Source: Pseudomonas marginalis (GTDB lineage Bacteria > Pseudomonadota > Gammaproteobacteria > Pseudomonadales > Pseudomonadaceae). From it: DNA of 64,000 bases. The first letter of the stretch is position 1. Each line of letters begins with the position of its first letter. The DNA is taken from NCBI RefSeq assembly GCF_024169655.1, contig NZ_JALJWV010000001.1, forward strand, positions 2,299,001 through 2,363,000, read 5' to 3'. The notes beneath the pieces are model-generated. The model worked only from the letters and a program-made list of their open reading frames with translations, was not told the DNA's origin and did not search any database. Shown here in pieces: positions 52,405 through 60,436 of the stretch. Position numbers and translations under genes: made by a program.

Positions 52405-53160
52405 TTATAAACTTTCAGGCGGCGAGTAGTAACTGCCCTGAAAGTGATTGAAAGGCAAGCGCTTAGCGAGTGTCGCACTGTCGGAAAACTCAACCTTGTC
52501 CGCAATGAACGAAATTCGAGTGGCGCTTATCAGCTCTAGCATGCGGTCATAGAGGCGGTCGAACAGGTCTGAGCGAGTATTCAAACTCAACCTCAGGGCA
52601 GCATCCGGAAATGGCATTTTTATATAGTCATAGAGCTTTAGTTCGATCAGCAGGTCAGCCTGCTTTGTATCCAGAGTGTAGTTATTGTAGGCGAGCTTGA
52701 TACTGCTTCGGTCTTTCAGGGCATAAAGCTGGCGCACCATCGCGCGGCGTTCTGTGGGGCCGGGGAGTGCGTCCAAGGGGTTCTCCACACTGATAACGAG
52801 TTGTTGTTTATAGCTTTCCAAGACATTCGCGACATGGATAAGTTCATTTAGCGTATCTTCGGACATAAGCGCCGATTGGTCGATGCGCAGAAATTTATGA
52901 GTTGCAGGCTGTGCCGAAGCAAGGCGACGGTGACTGAAGTCGGCAGTCGTGCGCGGGGCGATGCGCAATAACGCGTCACGGTAGGCGCATTTAAGTTGCT
53001 CGCGATATATGGGGTGCAAATGCTCTGGAAGGTTGAGCGGATTACATGCGCTAGTTACGCGAATCTCATTGCCCCAAAGTGTGCAGCTTCGTTCAACTAT
53101 CGCTTGCCTGAAGAGCTTGGGGTGCGCTATTCCGGCAGGCGATATTTTCTCGTTATTCAC
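52405..53160 (-). CDS. degenerate EAL-domain protein
   Basis: A 251-residue protein whose C-terminal 170 residues follow the EAL fold. HKFLRIDQSALMSEDTLNEL and LVISVENPLDA align to the NxS and ExTE-like strands. LKLYDYIKMPFPD aligns to the pDylKiD segment, retaining Lys. ISFIADKVEF and NHFQGSYYSPPESL align to the AEGVET and QGYxxxxP ends. The EAL motif itself and the paired Asp (DDFGTG becomes YNNYTL) are lost, so phosphodiesterase activity is not expected. It may bind c-di-GMP or a protein partner. Start is GTG 53160, four bases after the previous gene. I recall a similar gene order in SBW25. Confidence 0.72.
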   Translation of the reverse strand: MNNEKISPAGIAHPKLFRQAIVERSCTLWGNEIRVTSACNPLNLPEHLHPIYREQLKCAYRDALLRIAPRTTADFSHRRLASAQPATHKFLRIDQSALMSEDTLNELIHVANVLESYKQQLVISVENPLDALPGPTERRAMVRQLYALKDRSSIKLAYNNYTLDTKQADLLIELKLYDYIKMPFPDAALRLSLNTRSDLFDRLYDRMLELISATRISFIADKVEFSDSATLAKRLPFNHFQGSYYSPPESL

Positions 53161-53164
53161 GATG

Positions 53165-53881
53165 CTAGCTCTCTTGGGTCGGGTGTAAATGATGGGCGGA
53201 AATAATTCCGCGGCTCAATTTATAGCCGTAGCCACGGATGTTCTGAATGATGTTTTCGCCATAACATGCCTTGATTTTACTGCGCAGGCGGCTGATGGAT
53301 TTCTCCAGGGCGCGAGAGTCGTAGAATTTGGTATTGAGTCCCATAACGCTGGCGATTTCATCATGACTGAGCAGCCGACTATGGATCAGTGCCTCAAGGA
53401 CTTTCATTTCGACGAAGGAAATCTCGAGTTTCTGGCCGTTGCCGTAAAGGCACATCCGATCCTGATCCAGGATGAGTTTGCAGTAGTTCAAACGATACGT
53501 TTCATTGAGAAACGCCTCGACTAAACTCAACTTTTCCTCCGGCGAGGTGTCTGTCACTTTTAGACAGTAGTCCGCACCGGCCAAATAATATTTGGTTTTG
53601 CTTTGAGTTGAGGCGAACGTGATGAAAATAACTATTAGACAGGCCGGATTTTTAGTCCTGGTCTTTTTTATGATGTCCAGGGTTTGACTGCTGGCAGAAG
53701 GGGTGTCGATTTCTATGACAATGGCGCGATAATCGGCGTGATCTTCCTGATGACCGACTAGTTGACCGTAGCTGCGTGTATCGACTTTTAAATCATTCGG
53801 TACAGTGCGAACTATAAGTGCTCTGAAATCCTCGGTTTTAGACGTAGTCCGTGCAATAGCGAGGACGTTGGAAAAATGCAT
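53165..53881 (-). CDS. pseudo-receiver winged-helix activator (capsule switch)
   Basis: A 238-residue response-regulator-like protein. Residues 1-125 look like a receiver fold but lack the acidic pair (VLAIARTTSK), with YRAIVIEIDTPSA at the phospho-Asp strand and CLKVTDT at the conserved Lys. Residues 140-230 are an OmpR-type winged helix (ISFVEMKVLEALIHSRLLSH, ALEKSISRLRSKIKACYGEN, IRGYGYKLS). Phosphorylation is therefore doubtful. The start ATG 53881 has GGGAG six bases upstream, and an AGGGA motif (53893-53889) overlaps this site, as expected for RsmA/E control. It heads the three-gene operon. By analogy with SBW25 it may be the autoregulated activator of capsule genes (inference). Confidence 0.78.
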   Translation of the reverse strand: MHFSNVLAIARTTSKTEDFRALIVRTVPNDLKVDTRSYGQLVGHQEDHADYRAIVIEIDTPSASSQTLDIIKKTRTKNPACLIVIFITFASTQSKTKYYLAGADYCLKVTDTSPEEKLSLVEAFLNETYRLNYCKLILDQDRMCLYGNGQKLEISFVEMKVLEALIHSRLLSHDEIASVMGLNTKFYDSRALEKSISRLRSKIKACYGENIIQNIRGYGYKLSRGIISAHHLHPTQES

Positions 53882-53888
53882 CACCTAC

Positions 53889-53893
53889 TCCCT
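53889..53893 (-). promoter_or_regulatory. candidate RsmA/E binding motif in RBS
   Basis: AGGGA (ANGGA class) overlaps the Shine-Dalgarno of the pseudo-receiver gene. RsmA/CsrA proteins bind such motifs and block ribosomes. The motif is short and common, so the case rests on its position and on the known behaviour of the SBW25 system. Confidence 0.45.
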
Positions 53894-53965
53894 TTTCTGG
53901 CATGCAAGGCCGACAGTTCAATCGCTGCTAGCGTTAGATACTAATCGAATTGATTCCGCCAAAAC

Positions 53966-53989
53966 GTGACAAATTTTAACATTCGTCAC
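53966..53989. promoter_or_regulatory. 24-bp near-palindrome, candidate autoregulatory operator
   Basis: Arms gtgacaaatttt and aacattcgtcac are inverted repeats with 10 of 12 matching bases. It lies 85 bases before the first gene of the regulatory operon and includes the TAACATT box also found upstream of wzb and yjbE. A good place for a positive autoregulator to bind. Confidence 0.5.
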
Positions 53990-54177
53990 TTTGTTCTAAA
54001 GGCTGCAGCGGGGTGACGGGGGCGTGTTGCGGGGCCGCATTTGCGCGGGTGTACACATATGCTAGTGCAGATTGTTAGTATGCGGTAAGTGTCTTAGGTC
54101 AATTGGTTTTTAGGCCTATGGTGATTTAATTTTTTCTATAAATGAGGCCGGGTGGCGGGGCGACGAATAGCCTGAAA

Positions 54178-54212
54178 ATGCCAGCGCGGTGCCGTCGATT
54201 CCGCGCTGGCAT
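54178..54212. other. strong hairpin, 12-bp stem
   Basis: atgccagcgcgg (54178-54189) and ccgcgctggcat (54201-54212) pair perfectly around an 11-base loop. Read on the minus strand it is followed by four T, on the plus strand by none. No gene ends here, so it could be the end of a small RNA or a remnant of a repeat. Confidence 0.55.
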
Positions 54213-54242
54213 GAGTGATCCTGCCGGGACCAATGACTGCTT

Positions 54243-54293
54243 AAGCTAATTCTAAAAAGGTATTTATTACCGCTTTTTAAGATCGTTTAGCTT
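54243..54293 (+). promoter_or_regulatory. nested AT-rich dyad in oxygenase leader
   Basis: Outer arms aagctaa (54243-54249) and ttagctt (54287-54293) enclose inner arms aaaaaggta and tacc-gc-ttttt around tttat. It lies 38 bases before the 2OG oxygenase start. It could be an operator or an mRNA leader structure controlling the met transporter operon. Confidence 0.4.
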
Positions 54294-54330
54294 GGTCGCT
54301 CCCCCAAGACACTCATGGAGTGAGCCGCCG

Positions 54331-55362
54331 ATGCTGCAATCAATCAACGCCTTGCCGCTGCTGGACCTGTCGCTGCTCGATGGCAGCCCGGCGCAGCGCG
54401 GCGCATTTCTCGATGAGCTGCGTTTTGCCGCGCGGCACATCGGCTTCTTCTACCTCACCGGTCACGGTATCGATCCGGCGCTGCTGGCGCAGGTGCAGCA
54501 GCAAGCGCGGGCTTTTTTCGCCTTGCCCGAGGCAGAAAAACTGGCCGTCGGCATGCTCAACTCCGCGCACTTTCGCGGCTATAACCGCGCAGCGTCGGAA
54601 ATCACCCGCGGCCAGCCGGACCTGCGTGAGCAGTTCGACGTCGGTGCCGAGCGCGAACCCTTGGCCGTCGATCAGCACCCTGCGGCCTGGGCACGCCTGC
54701 AAGGCCCCAATCAATGGCCGGCGGCGTTGCCCGAGCTCAAGCCCTTGGTGTTGGCCTGGCAGCAGGCGATGACCCAGATGTCGTTGCGCCTGCTACGTGC
54801 GTTCGCCCAGGCCTTGTCCCTGCCCGAGAACGCGTTCGACGCGCTGTACGGCGACACGCCCAACGAACATATCAAGCTGATCCGCTATCCCAGCCGCCAT
54901 GCCGGTCAAAGTCGCCAGGGTGTCGGCGCGCACAAGGACTCCGGCTTCCTGAGTTTCCTGCTGCAAGACCAGCAGGCCGGTTTGCAGGTAGAAGTGGAGG
55001 AGGGCCGCTGGATCGATGCCGCGCCGCGTCCCGATACGCTGGTGGTGAATATCGGCGAATTGCTGGAACTGGCCAGTAACGGCTATCTGCGTGCCACGGT
55101 CCACCGCGTGGTGTCGCCGCCGGTGGGCAGCGAACGCTTGTCCCTGGCATTTTTCCTCGGCGCGCAACTGGATGCGGTGGTGCCGGTGTACCAACTCGCG
55201 CCCGAACTGCTGCGCGATGCCCACGGCCCCACCAGCGATCCGCGCAACCCGTTGCTGCGCGACGTCGGCTGGAACTACCTCAAGGGCCGCCTGCGCTCCC
55301 ACCCGGATGTCGCCCAGCGTTTCTACGCCGACGCCACGTTGCCCCACGCACTGTCCGCCTGA
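54331..55362 (+). CDS. 2-oxoglutarate/Fe(II)-dependent oxygenase
   Basis: A 343-residue oxygenase of the isopenicillin N synthase-like family. N-terminal LPLLDLSLLDGS and FAARHIGFFYLTGHGID are typical. The facial triad is visible as GAHKDSGFLSFLL (His and Asp) and ATVHRVVSPPVG (second His), followed by ERLSLAFFL where Arg and Ser bind 2-oxoglutarate. Start at ATG 54331, with GGAG upstream. It is the first gene of an operon with a MetQ-MetN-MetI transporter, 16 bases ahead of metQ. It probably oxidises a compound imported by that transporter, perhaps a sulfur compound, but this is inference. Confidence 0.88.
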   Translation: MLQSINALPLLDLSLLDGSPAQRGAFLDELRFAARHIGFFYLTGHGIDPALLAQVQQQARAFFALPEAEKLAVGMLNSAHFRGYNRAASEITRGQPDLREQFDVGAEREPLAVDQHPAAWARLQGPNQWPAALPELKPLVLAWQQAMTQMSLRLLRAFAQALSLPENAFDALYGDTPNEHIKLIRYPSRHAGQSRQGVGAHKDSGFLSFLLQDQQAGLQVEVEEGRWIDAAPRPDTLVVNIGELLELASNGYLRATVHRVVSPPVGSERLSLAFFLGAQLDAVVPVYQLAPELLRDAHGPTSDPRNPLLRDVGWNYLKGRLRSHPDVAQRFYADATLPHALSA

Positions 55363-55378
55363 TCAGGAGATCACTCAG

Positions 55379-56170
55379 TTGAAGACATCCGCACTTACCC
55401 TGGCGGCCTTGCTGGCCGCTTTCAATGTGTCGGCCGCCGATGCCTTGCGCGTCGCCGCCGACCCGATTCCCCATGCGCAAATCCTCGAATACGTGCAGAC
55501 GCTCGACCCGAGCCTGAAGCTGAACATCATCGAGATCCCCAGCGGCGTGAACTCCAATGAGTTGTTGGCCCATGGCGATGTCGACGCCAATTACTTCCAG
55601 CACCTGCCGTATCTCAAGTCCCAGGAACAGGCGCTCGGCCAGAAGTTCGCCGTGGCGGCCACCGTGCATATCGAACCGTTGGGGATTTATTCGCACCGCC
55701 ACACCCGCTTCGACCAGGTGCCCGACAACGGCACCGTCGCCGTGCCGAATAACGTCACCAACCTCAGTCGCGCCCTGTACCTGTTGCAAGCCAATGGCCT
55801 GATCACCCTCAAGCCGGGCTTCAACGATGCGGCCAAGGACCAGGCCACGCCCAAGGACATTGCCGAGAACCCCAAGCACCTGAAGATCCTGGAAATCGAA
55901 TCGCCGCAAATTCCCCGGGCGCTGGAGGATGTCGACCTGGCGGTGATCAATGGCAACTTCGCCCTGGAAGCCGGGCTGCAACCGGCCAAGGATGCGTTGG
56001 GGCTGGAAAAGGCCCAGGGCAACCCTTACGCGAATATTCTGGTGACCACGCCCAAACTGGCGCAGGACCCGCGCATCCAGCAACTGGCCAAGGACCTGCG
56101 CTCGCCGGCGGTGGCCCAGTTCATCAGCGAGAAATATGCCGGTTCGGTGATCCCGGTGGCGCTCGAATGA
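55379..56170 (+). CDS. metQ: MetQ/NlpA-family substrate-binding protein
   Basis: A 263-residue periplasmic binding protein. It has a cleavable signal peptide without a lipobox cysteine ([20 protein letters not shown]), unlike most MetQ lipoproteins. Family landmarks are [52 protein letters not shown] and the [10 protein letters not shown] end. The start is a TTG at 55379 with AGGAG nine bases upstream. The ligand is a methionine-like or other amino acid. It is encoded with MetN and MetI; the stop overlaps metN by four bases. Confidence 0.88.
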   Translation: MKTSALTLAALLAAFNVSAADALRVAADPIPHAQILEYVQTLDPSLKLNIIEIPSGVNSNELLAHGDVDANYFQHLPYLKSQEQALGQKFAVAATVHIEPLGIYSHRHTRFDQVPDNGTVAVPNNVTNLSRALYLLQANGLITLKPGFNDAAKDQATPKDIAENPKHLKILEIESPQIPRALEDVDLAVINGNFALEAGLQPAKDALGLEKAQGNPYANILVTTPKLAQDPRIQQLAKDLRSPAVAQFISEKYAGSVIPVALE

Positions 56171-56913
56171 TCGTCGTCGAGGGCGTCAGCAAAACCTACG
56201 CCGACGGCCAGCCGGCGGCGCTGGATAACGTGTCGCTGCAGATCGCCGACGGCTCGATCTTCGGCATCGTCGGCCGCAGCGGCGCGGGTAAAAGCACCTT
56301 GCTGCGCTGCCTTAACCTGCTGGAGCGGCCGACCTCCGGGCGCATCCTCATGGATGGCCAGGACCTGACCCGCTTAACCGACAAGGCGCTGCGCCAGCAA
56401 CGCCAGCGCATCGGCATGATCTTCCAGGGGTTCAACCTGCTGCACTCGCGCAATGTGGCGGATAACGTCGCGGTGCCGTTGGAGATTGCCGGGCTGCCCA
56501 AGGCCGAGCGTGCCGTGCGGGTGGAGGAGTTGCTGGCGTTGGTTGGCTTGAGCGACAAGGCGGCGGCGTTTCCTTCGCAACTTTCCGGTGGGCAAAAGCA
56601 GCGCGTCGGCATCGCCCGCGCATTGGCCGCGCGCCCGGCGTATCTGCTGTCGGATGAAGCCACCAGCGCCCTGGACCCGGAAACCACGGCTTCGATCCTG
56701 GCGCTGTTGCGCGACATCAACCGGCAACTCGGGGTGACCATCGTGTTGATCACCCATGAACTGGAGGTGGTCAAGGCGATCTGCGACAGCGCGGTATCCC
56801 TGGCGGCGGGGCGCGTGGTGGAAAGCGGCACGCTGCTGCAACTGCAGGCTGACCCGTCATCGCGCCTGGGCCGCTCGCTGGCGCCCAGCCTGCACGTGGT
56901 GAGGGCCGTATGA
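56167..56913 (+). CDS. metN: MetN-type ABC transporter ATPase lacking NIL domain
   Basis: A 248-residue ATP-binding subunit. Walker [13 protein letters not shown]-loop [10 protein letters not shown], signature [15 protein letters not shown], Walker [15 protein letters not shown] and His switch [10 protein letters not shown]. Typical MetN proteins have about 340 residues, including a C-terminal NIL/ACT-like domain for trans-inhibition by methionine. That domain is absent, so uptake would not be feedback-inhibited in this way. It overlaps metI by four bases. Confidence 0.92.
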   Translation: MIVVEGVSKTYADGQPAALDNVSLQIADGSIFGIVGRSGAGKSTLLRCLNLLERPTSGRILMDGQDLTRLTDKALRQQRQRIGMIFQGFNLLHSRNVADNVAVPLEIAGLPKAERAVRVEELLALVGLSDKAAAFPSQLSGGQKQRVGIARALAARPAYLLSDEATSALDPETTASILALLRDINRQLGVTIVLITHELEVVKAICDSAVSLAAGRVVESGTLLQLQADPSSRLGRSLAPSLHVVRAV

Positions 56914-57575
56914 AAACCGACTGGTATGAGGTGCTCCAACTGCTGCTCAACGCCACCGGCGAAACCCTCTACATGGTGCTGCTGGCGGGGCTGTTCACCT
57001 TGTTGATCGGCCTGCCGCTGGGCGTGTTGCTGTTTATCAGCCGCCCGGCTGGGCTGTTCCCGCTGCCACGGCTCAACCGTGTGTTGGGCGCGGTGATCAA
57101 CCTGGGGCGTTCGTTGCCGTTTGTGGTGATGTTGATCGCGCTGATTCCGCTGACCCGCCTGATTGTCGGCACCACCTTGGGCAGCACGGCCGCCGTGGTG
57201 CCGATCACCATGGGTGCTTTTCCATTTTTCGCACGCATTGTCGAGGCCGCCCTGGACGAAGTGGACGCGGGCCGCATCGAGGCGATCGTGGCGATGGGCG
57301 GCGATATCCGGCATGTGATTTTCAAGGTGCTGCTGCCCGAAGCCTTGCCGGCGCTGGTGGCCGGGGTCACGCTGACCCTGGTGATGCTGATCGGCTTTTC
57401 GTCCATGGCCGGGGTGATCGGTGGTGGTGGTTTGGGCGACTTGGCGATTCGCTACGGCTACCAGCGTTTCAACAACCAGATCATGGTGGTGACGGTGGTG
57501 GTGTTGGTCGTGCTCGTGCAGGGCGTGCAAAGCCTGGGGGATCGCTGCGTGAGGTCGTTGGCGCATCGCCGATAA
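56910..57575 (+). CDS. metI: MetI-type ABC transporter permease
   Basis: A 221-residue permease with five to six helices. The EAA-type cytoplasmic loop is [20 protein letters not shown], and the end [20 protein letters not shown] is characteristic of MetI. It pairs with the MetN and MetQ homologues to complete the importer. It is the last obvious gene of the operon; a small gene follows after seven bases. Confidence 0.93.
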   Translation: MKTDWYEVLQLLLNATGETLYMVLLAGLFTLLIGLPLGVLLFISRPAGLFPLPRLNRVLGAVINLGRSLPFVVMLIALIPLTRLIVGTTLGSTAAVVPITMGAFPFFARIVEAALDEVDAGRIEAIVAMGGDIRHVIFKVLLPEALPALVAGVTLTLVMLIGFSSMAGVIGGGGLGDLAIRYGYQRFNNQIMVVTVVVLVVLVQGVQSLGDRCVRSLAHRR

Positions 57576-57582
57576 ACGCTTA

Positions 57583-57888
57583 ATGTTGATCGCGGCATGC
57601 TCAACGGTCGCGCACGGCCTTGAGCAACAGCGTTTCGAAGGCTTGCTGCACCCCAGGCCCATCAGTGTGGGCCAACTGTTCACCGTTCACCCCTGGCGGC
57701 AGGCTGGCCCAGATGAACATGCCGCCTACATCCTCTACCTGGCCTACAAACAGTGGACTGGCGGCTATCTCGGCCAACGCATCAAGCCCGTGCTGGAAAC
57801 CCCCCGGCGGCGGGTATGGCTGCAACGGGTCACGGCGTTGTTGCTGCTGGGCGTTGTCGGGATGCTGGCACGGGGCTTTTCCGACTGA
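57583..57888 (+). CDS. hypothetical small membrane protein
   Basis: A 101-residue protein without a recognised family. It contains a hydrophilic part with FTVHPWRQAGPDEHAAYILY and a single C-terminal transmembrane helix (VTALLLLGVVGMLARGFS). Codon use has high GC in third positions as in true genes of this genome, but no convincing ribosome-binding site was seen before ATG 57583. It follows metI closely. A competing minus-strand frame (57601-58119) looks like a shadow. Confidence 0.5.
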   Translation: MLIAACSTVAHGLEQQRFEGLLHPRPISVGQLFTVHPWRQAGPDEHAAYILYLAYKQWTGGYLGQRIKPVLETPRRRVWLQRVTALLLLGVVGMLARGFSD

Positions 57889-57970
57889 CGACGGAGAGTT
57901 TATGAGCGGTAGTGGTGATATGACGTTGCCCTGATAGACTCCAGGCACTCTCTCAGGATCGCATCCCACC

Positions 57971-59029
57971 ATGCCTGCCCCCGGAGGAAATGGAGTTCCG
58001 CTCGCTACCCGCTTGTACAAATCCCGCATGTTGGGGCTGACGCTTGGCTTTGCCTGCGTGGCGTTCGGCATGTATCCGCTCAACCCACCGTCATGGGTGT
58101 GGGTGTTGATGGTGATCAACGGCTTTGTCTGGCCGCATCTGGCTTATCAATGGTCGCGCCGTACCGCCAACACCTTGCGGTGTGAGCGCCGCAACCTGCT
58201 GTTCGATTCGTTTTGCGGCGGCTTCTGGGTCGGCGCCATGCACTTCAACCCACTGCCCAGCGTCACCACCCTGTCGATGATGACCATGAATAATGTGGCC
58301 ATCGGCGGTACCCGTTTCATGCTGGCGGGCTGGGTGGCGCAGGCGTTGGGCGTCGGCGTGGCGCTGCTGATCTTCACCCCGGCGTTCGTCAGCATGACCA
58401 CCCAGGCGCAGCTGTACGCCTGCTTGCCGATCCTGATGCTGTATCCGCTGGCCCTGGGCTGGATTTGCTATCGCCAGGCCGTGAGCCTGGCCGGGCACAA
58501 GCGCGAGCTACTGGCCCTGAGTCGTACCGACAGCTTGTCCGGCCTGCTCAACCATGGCGCGTGGAAGGACCATCTGGACATCGAGTTCCAACGCTGCCAC
58601 CGCGAACCACAGGGCGCGGTCATTGCCCTGATCGACATCGATCACTTCAAAGCGATCAACGACACCTACGGCCATGTCACTGGCGATATCGTCCTGTGCC
58701 AGCTCAGTAAAGTGCTGCGCCAGAACCTGCGTGCCACCGACCTGGCCGGGCGCTACGGCGGTGATGAGTTCTGCGTGATTCTGCCGGGCGTGCCGCTCAA
58801 TCGGGCCACGGAAGTCATGGATACCCTGCGTGATCGCTTCAATGCGCTGGCCTATGCCCAGGACCCGACCCTGCGTGCCAGCTTGAGCATCGGCCTGGCG
58901 CCTTATCAGCCTGGGCATGCCGATTCCACCAGTTGGCTCAACGATGCTGACCAGGCGTTATACGAAGCCAAGAGCAGCGGGCGCAACCGGGTCAGCGCGG
59001 TGCAGGGCCCTTGGTTGAGGTCGGTCTAG
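57971..59029 (+). CDS. MASE2-GGDEF diguanylate cyclase
   Basis: A 352-residue membrane enzyme. An N-terminal MASE2-like sensor domain with about four helices (LYKSRMLGLTLGFACVAFGM, VWVLMVINGFVWPHLAYQWS) is followed by a GGDEF domain at about 180-345. The active site is intact: LIDIDHFKAINDTYGHVTGD and GRYGGDEFCVILP. It should make c-di-GMP. The AdrA/DgcC branch with this sensor activates exopolysaccharide synthesis in enterobacteria. In contrast to the degenerate protein at 14516, all catalytic residues are present. The signal sensed by MASE2 is unknown. Confidence 0.92.
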   Translation: MPAPGGNGVPLATRLYKSRMLGLTLGFACVAFGMYPLNPPSWVWVLMVINGFVWPHLAYQWSRRTANTLRCERRNLLFDSFCGGFWVGAMHFNPLPSVTTLSMMTMNNVAIGGTRFMLAGWVAQALGVGVALLIFTPAFVSMTTQAQLYACLPILMLYPLALGWICYRQAVSLAGHKRELLALSRTDSLSGLLNHGAWKDHLDIEFQRCHREPQGAVIALIDIDHFKAINDTYGHVTGDIVLCQLSKVLRQNLRATDLAGRYGGDEFCVILPGVPLNRATEVMDTLRDRFNALAYAQDPTLRASLSIGLAPYQPGHADSTSWLNDADQALYEAKSSGRNRVSAVQGPWLRSV

Positions 59030-59076
59030 TGGGGTAGGGTGTGACGATCCCTTCCAATAAAAACAAGGATCAATTC

Positions 59077-60306
59077 ATGCTCTTCACCTTCCCCCGTACT
59101 CTTTTGGCCGCGACCCTGGCCGTGTCCTTCGCACTCCCGGCCTACAGTGCCGAACCCCACACACAGATCCAGGCGGCTGCCGAACAGTACCAGGCCGACG
59201 CGCTGAAACTGCTCGAACGTCTGGTCAACATCGACTCGGGTTCCGGCTACGGGCCGGGCCTGACCCAGGTCAGCGACATCGCCGTCGATGAGCTCAAGCA
59301 GTTGGGCTTCAGTATCGAACGCGTGCCCGATGCCGCGGCCAACAGCAGCCATGTGATCGCCACCCTCAAAGGCACCGGTAAGGCCAACATCCTGCTGATG
59401 GCCCACATGGACACCGTATTCAAAGAGGGCTCGGCCGCCGCACGTCCGTTCCACATCAAGGACGGTCGCGCCTACGGTCCCGGCGTGATGGATGACAAGG
59501 GCGGTATCGTCGCCGGTATCTACGCGCTGAAAGTCCTGAAAAACCAGGGCTTCACGGACTACGCGCGGATCACCTTCCTGCTCGACGCCAGCGAAGAAAC
59601 CGGTTCCGACGCCGCCTCAGCGCTGATCCGCAAAACTGCCAAGGCCCACGATGTGACCTTGAACCTCGAGCCCGGTCGCCCGGCGGATGGCCTGGTGGTC
59701 TGGCGCAAAGGCAGCGCCACTGCGGTGGTCGAAGTCAAAGGCAAAGCCGCTCACGCCGGCGTCGCACCGGAACTGGGGCGCAACGCCGCGATGGAAGCCG
59801 CCCATCAGATCCTGCAACTGGGCCAGCTGGGCGATGCAGAAAAGAAAACCACCATCAACTTCACCGTGCTTCAGGCCGGTGATCGCGTCAACGTGATTCC
59901 TGACCAGGCGACGGCCAAGGCCGATGTGCGTGCGGCGTTGCCGGAAGAGTTCGACCGCATCGAGAAAGACCTGGCGCGGGTATCGGCCAACAAGTTGATC
60001 CCCGAGACGCAAGTGAAGACCAGCCTGCAGCGCGGTCTGCCGCCGATGCCACAGACGCCGGAATCGGACAAGTTGGTGGCGATTGCCCAAGGCATTTATG
60101 GCGAGCTGGGGCGCACGCTGACTATTGAAGGCAGTGGTGGCGCGGCGGATGCGAGTTTGTCGGCCGGGGTAGGAACGCCGACCCTGGATGGGTTTGGGAT
60201 TGTCGGTGGGAATATCCACACGCCCGAGGAATATGCGGAGGTGGGGAGTGTGGCGCCGCGCATCTATTTGTTGAGCCGCATGATCATGGAGTTGGCGAAG
60301 CGCTGA
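59077..60306 (+). CDS. exported M20-family carboxypeptidase (CPG2-like)
   Basis: A 409-residue zinc peptidase with a Sec signal peptide (LLAATLAVSFALPAYSA). Metal-binding motifs are LLMAHMDTVF, YGPGVMDDKGG, the catalytic DASEETGS and the final His in NIHTPEEYAE. A dimerisation domain lies in the middle (VEVKGKAAHAGVAPELGRNA). It resembles carboxypeptidase G2, which removes C-terminal glutamate from folates and peptides in the periplasm. Start ATG 59077 with AAGGAT upstream is chosen over GTG 59041. Confidence 0.9.
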   Translation: MLFTFPRTLLAATLAVSFALPAYSAEPHTQIQAAAEQYQADALKLLERLVNIDSGSGYGPGLTQVSDIAVDELKQLGFSIERVPDAAANSSHVIATLKGTGKANILLMAHMDTVFKEGSAAARPFHIKDGRAYGPGVMDDKGGIVAGIYALKVLKNQGFTDYARITFLLDASEETGSDAASALIRKTAKAHDVTLNLEPGRPADGLVVWRKGSATAVVEVKGKAAHAGVAPELGRNAAMEAAHQILQLGQLGDAEKKTTINFTVLQAGDRVNVIPDQATAKADVRAALPEEFDRIEKDLARVSANKLIPETQVKTSLQRGLPPMPQTPESDKLVAIAQGIYGELGRTLTIEGSGGAADASLSAGVGTPTLDGFGIVGGNIHTPEEYAEVGSVAPRIYLLSRMIMELAKR

Positions 60307-60436
60307 CTTGAGGTTCTCCGGGATCGTTCTGTGAGGACCTGCTGATTGTCCTATGCATAGAACGAACAAGGTCGCGTTTACCGGCTAGTCCCCAGGGCTC
60401 GAGGGGCTTAGGGTGTAGGCACTTTGGAGGTACACC

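Larger units (their letters stand above)
53885..54330. other. 446-bp divergent intergenic region
   Basis: This AT-rich gap between the capsule switch operon and the 2OG oxygenase gene holds no gene I can support. It contains the 24-bp near-palindrome (53966-53989), a strong 12-bp hairpin (54178-54212) and a nested AT-rich dyad (54243-54293). Confidence 0.7.

Noticed and set aside
57601..58119. 172-codon minus-strand frame between metI and the GGDEF gene
   Set aside because: It overlaps the start of the diguanylate cyclase and a better plus-strand frame, and has no family or typical codon pattern.
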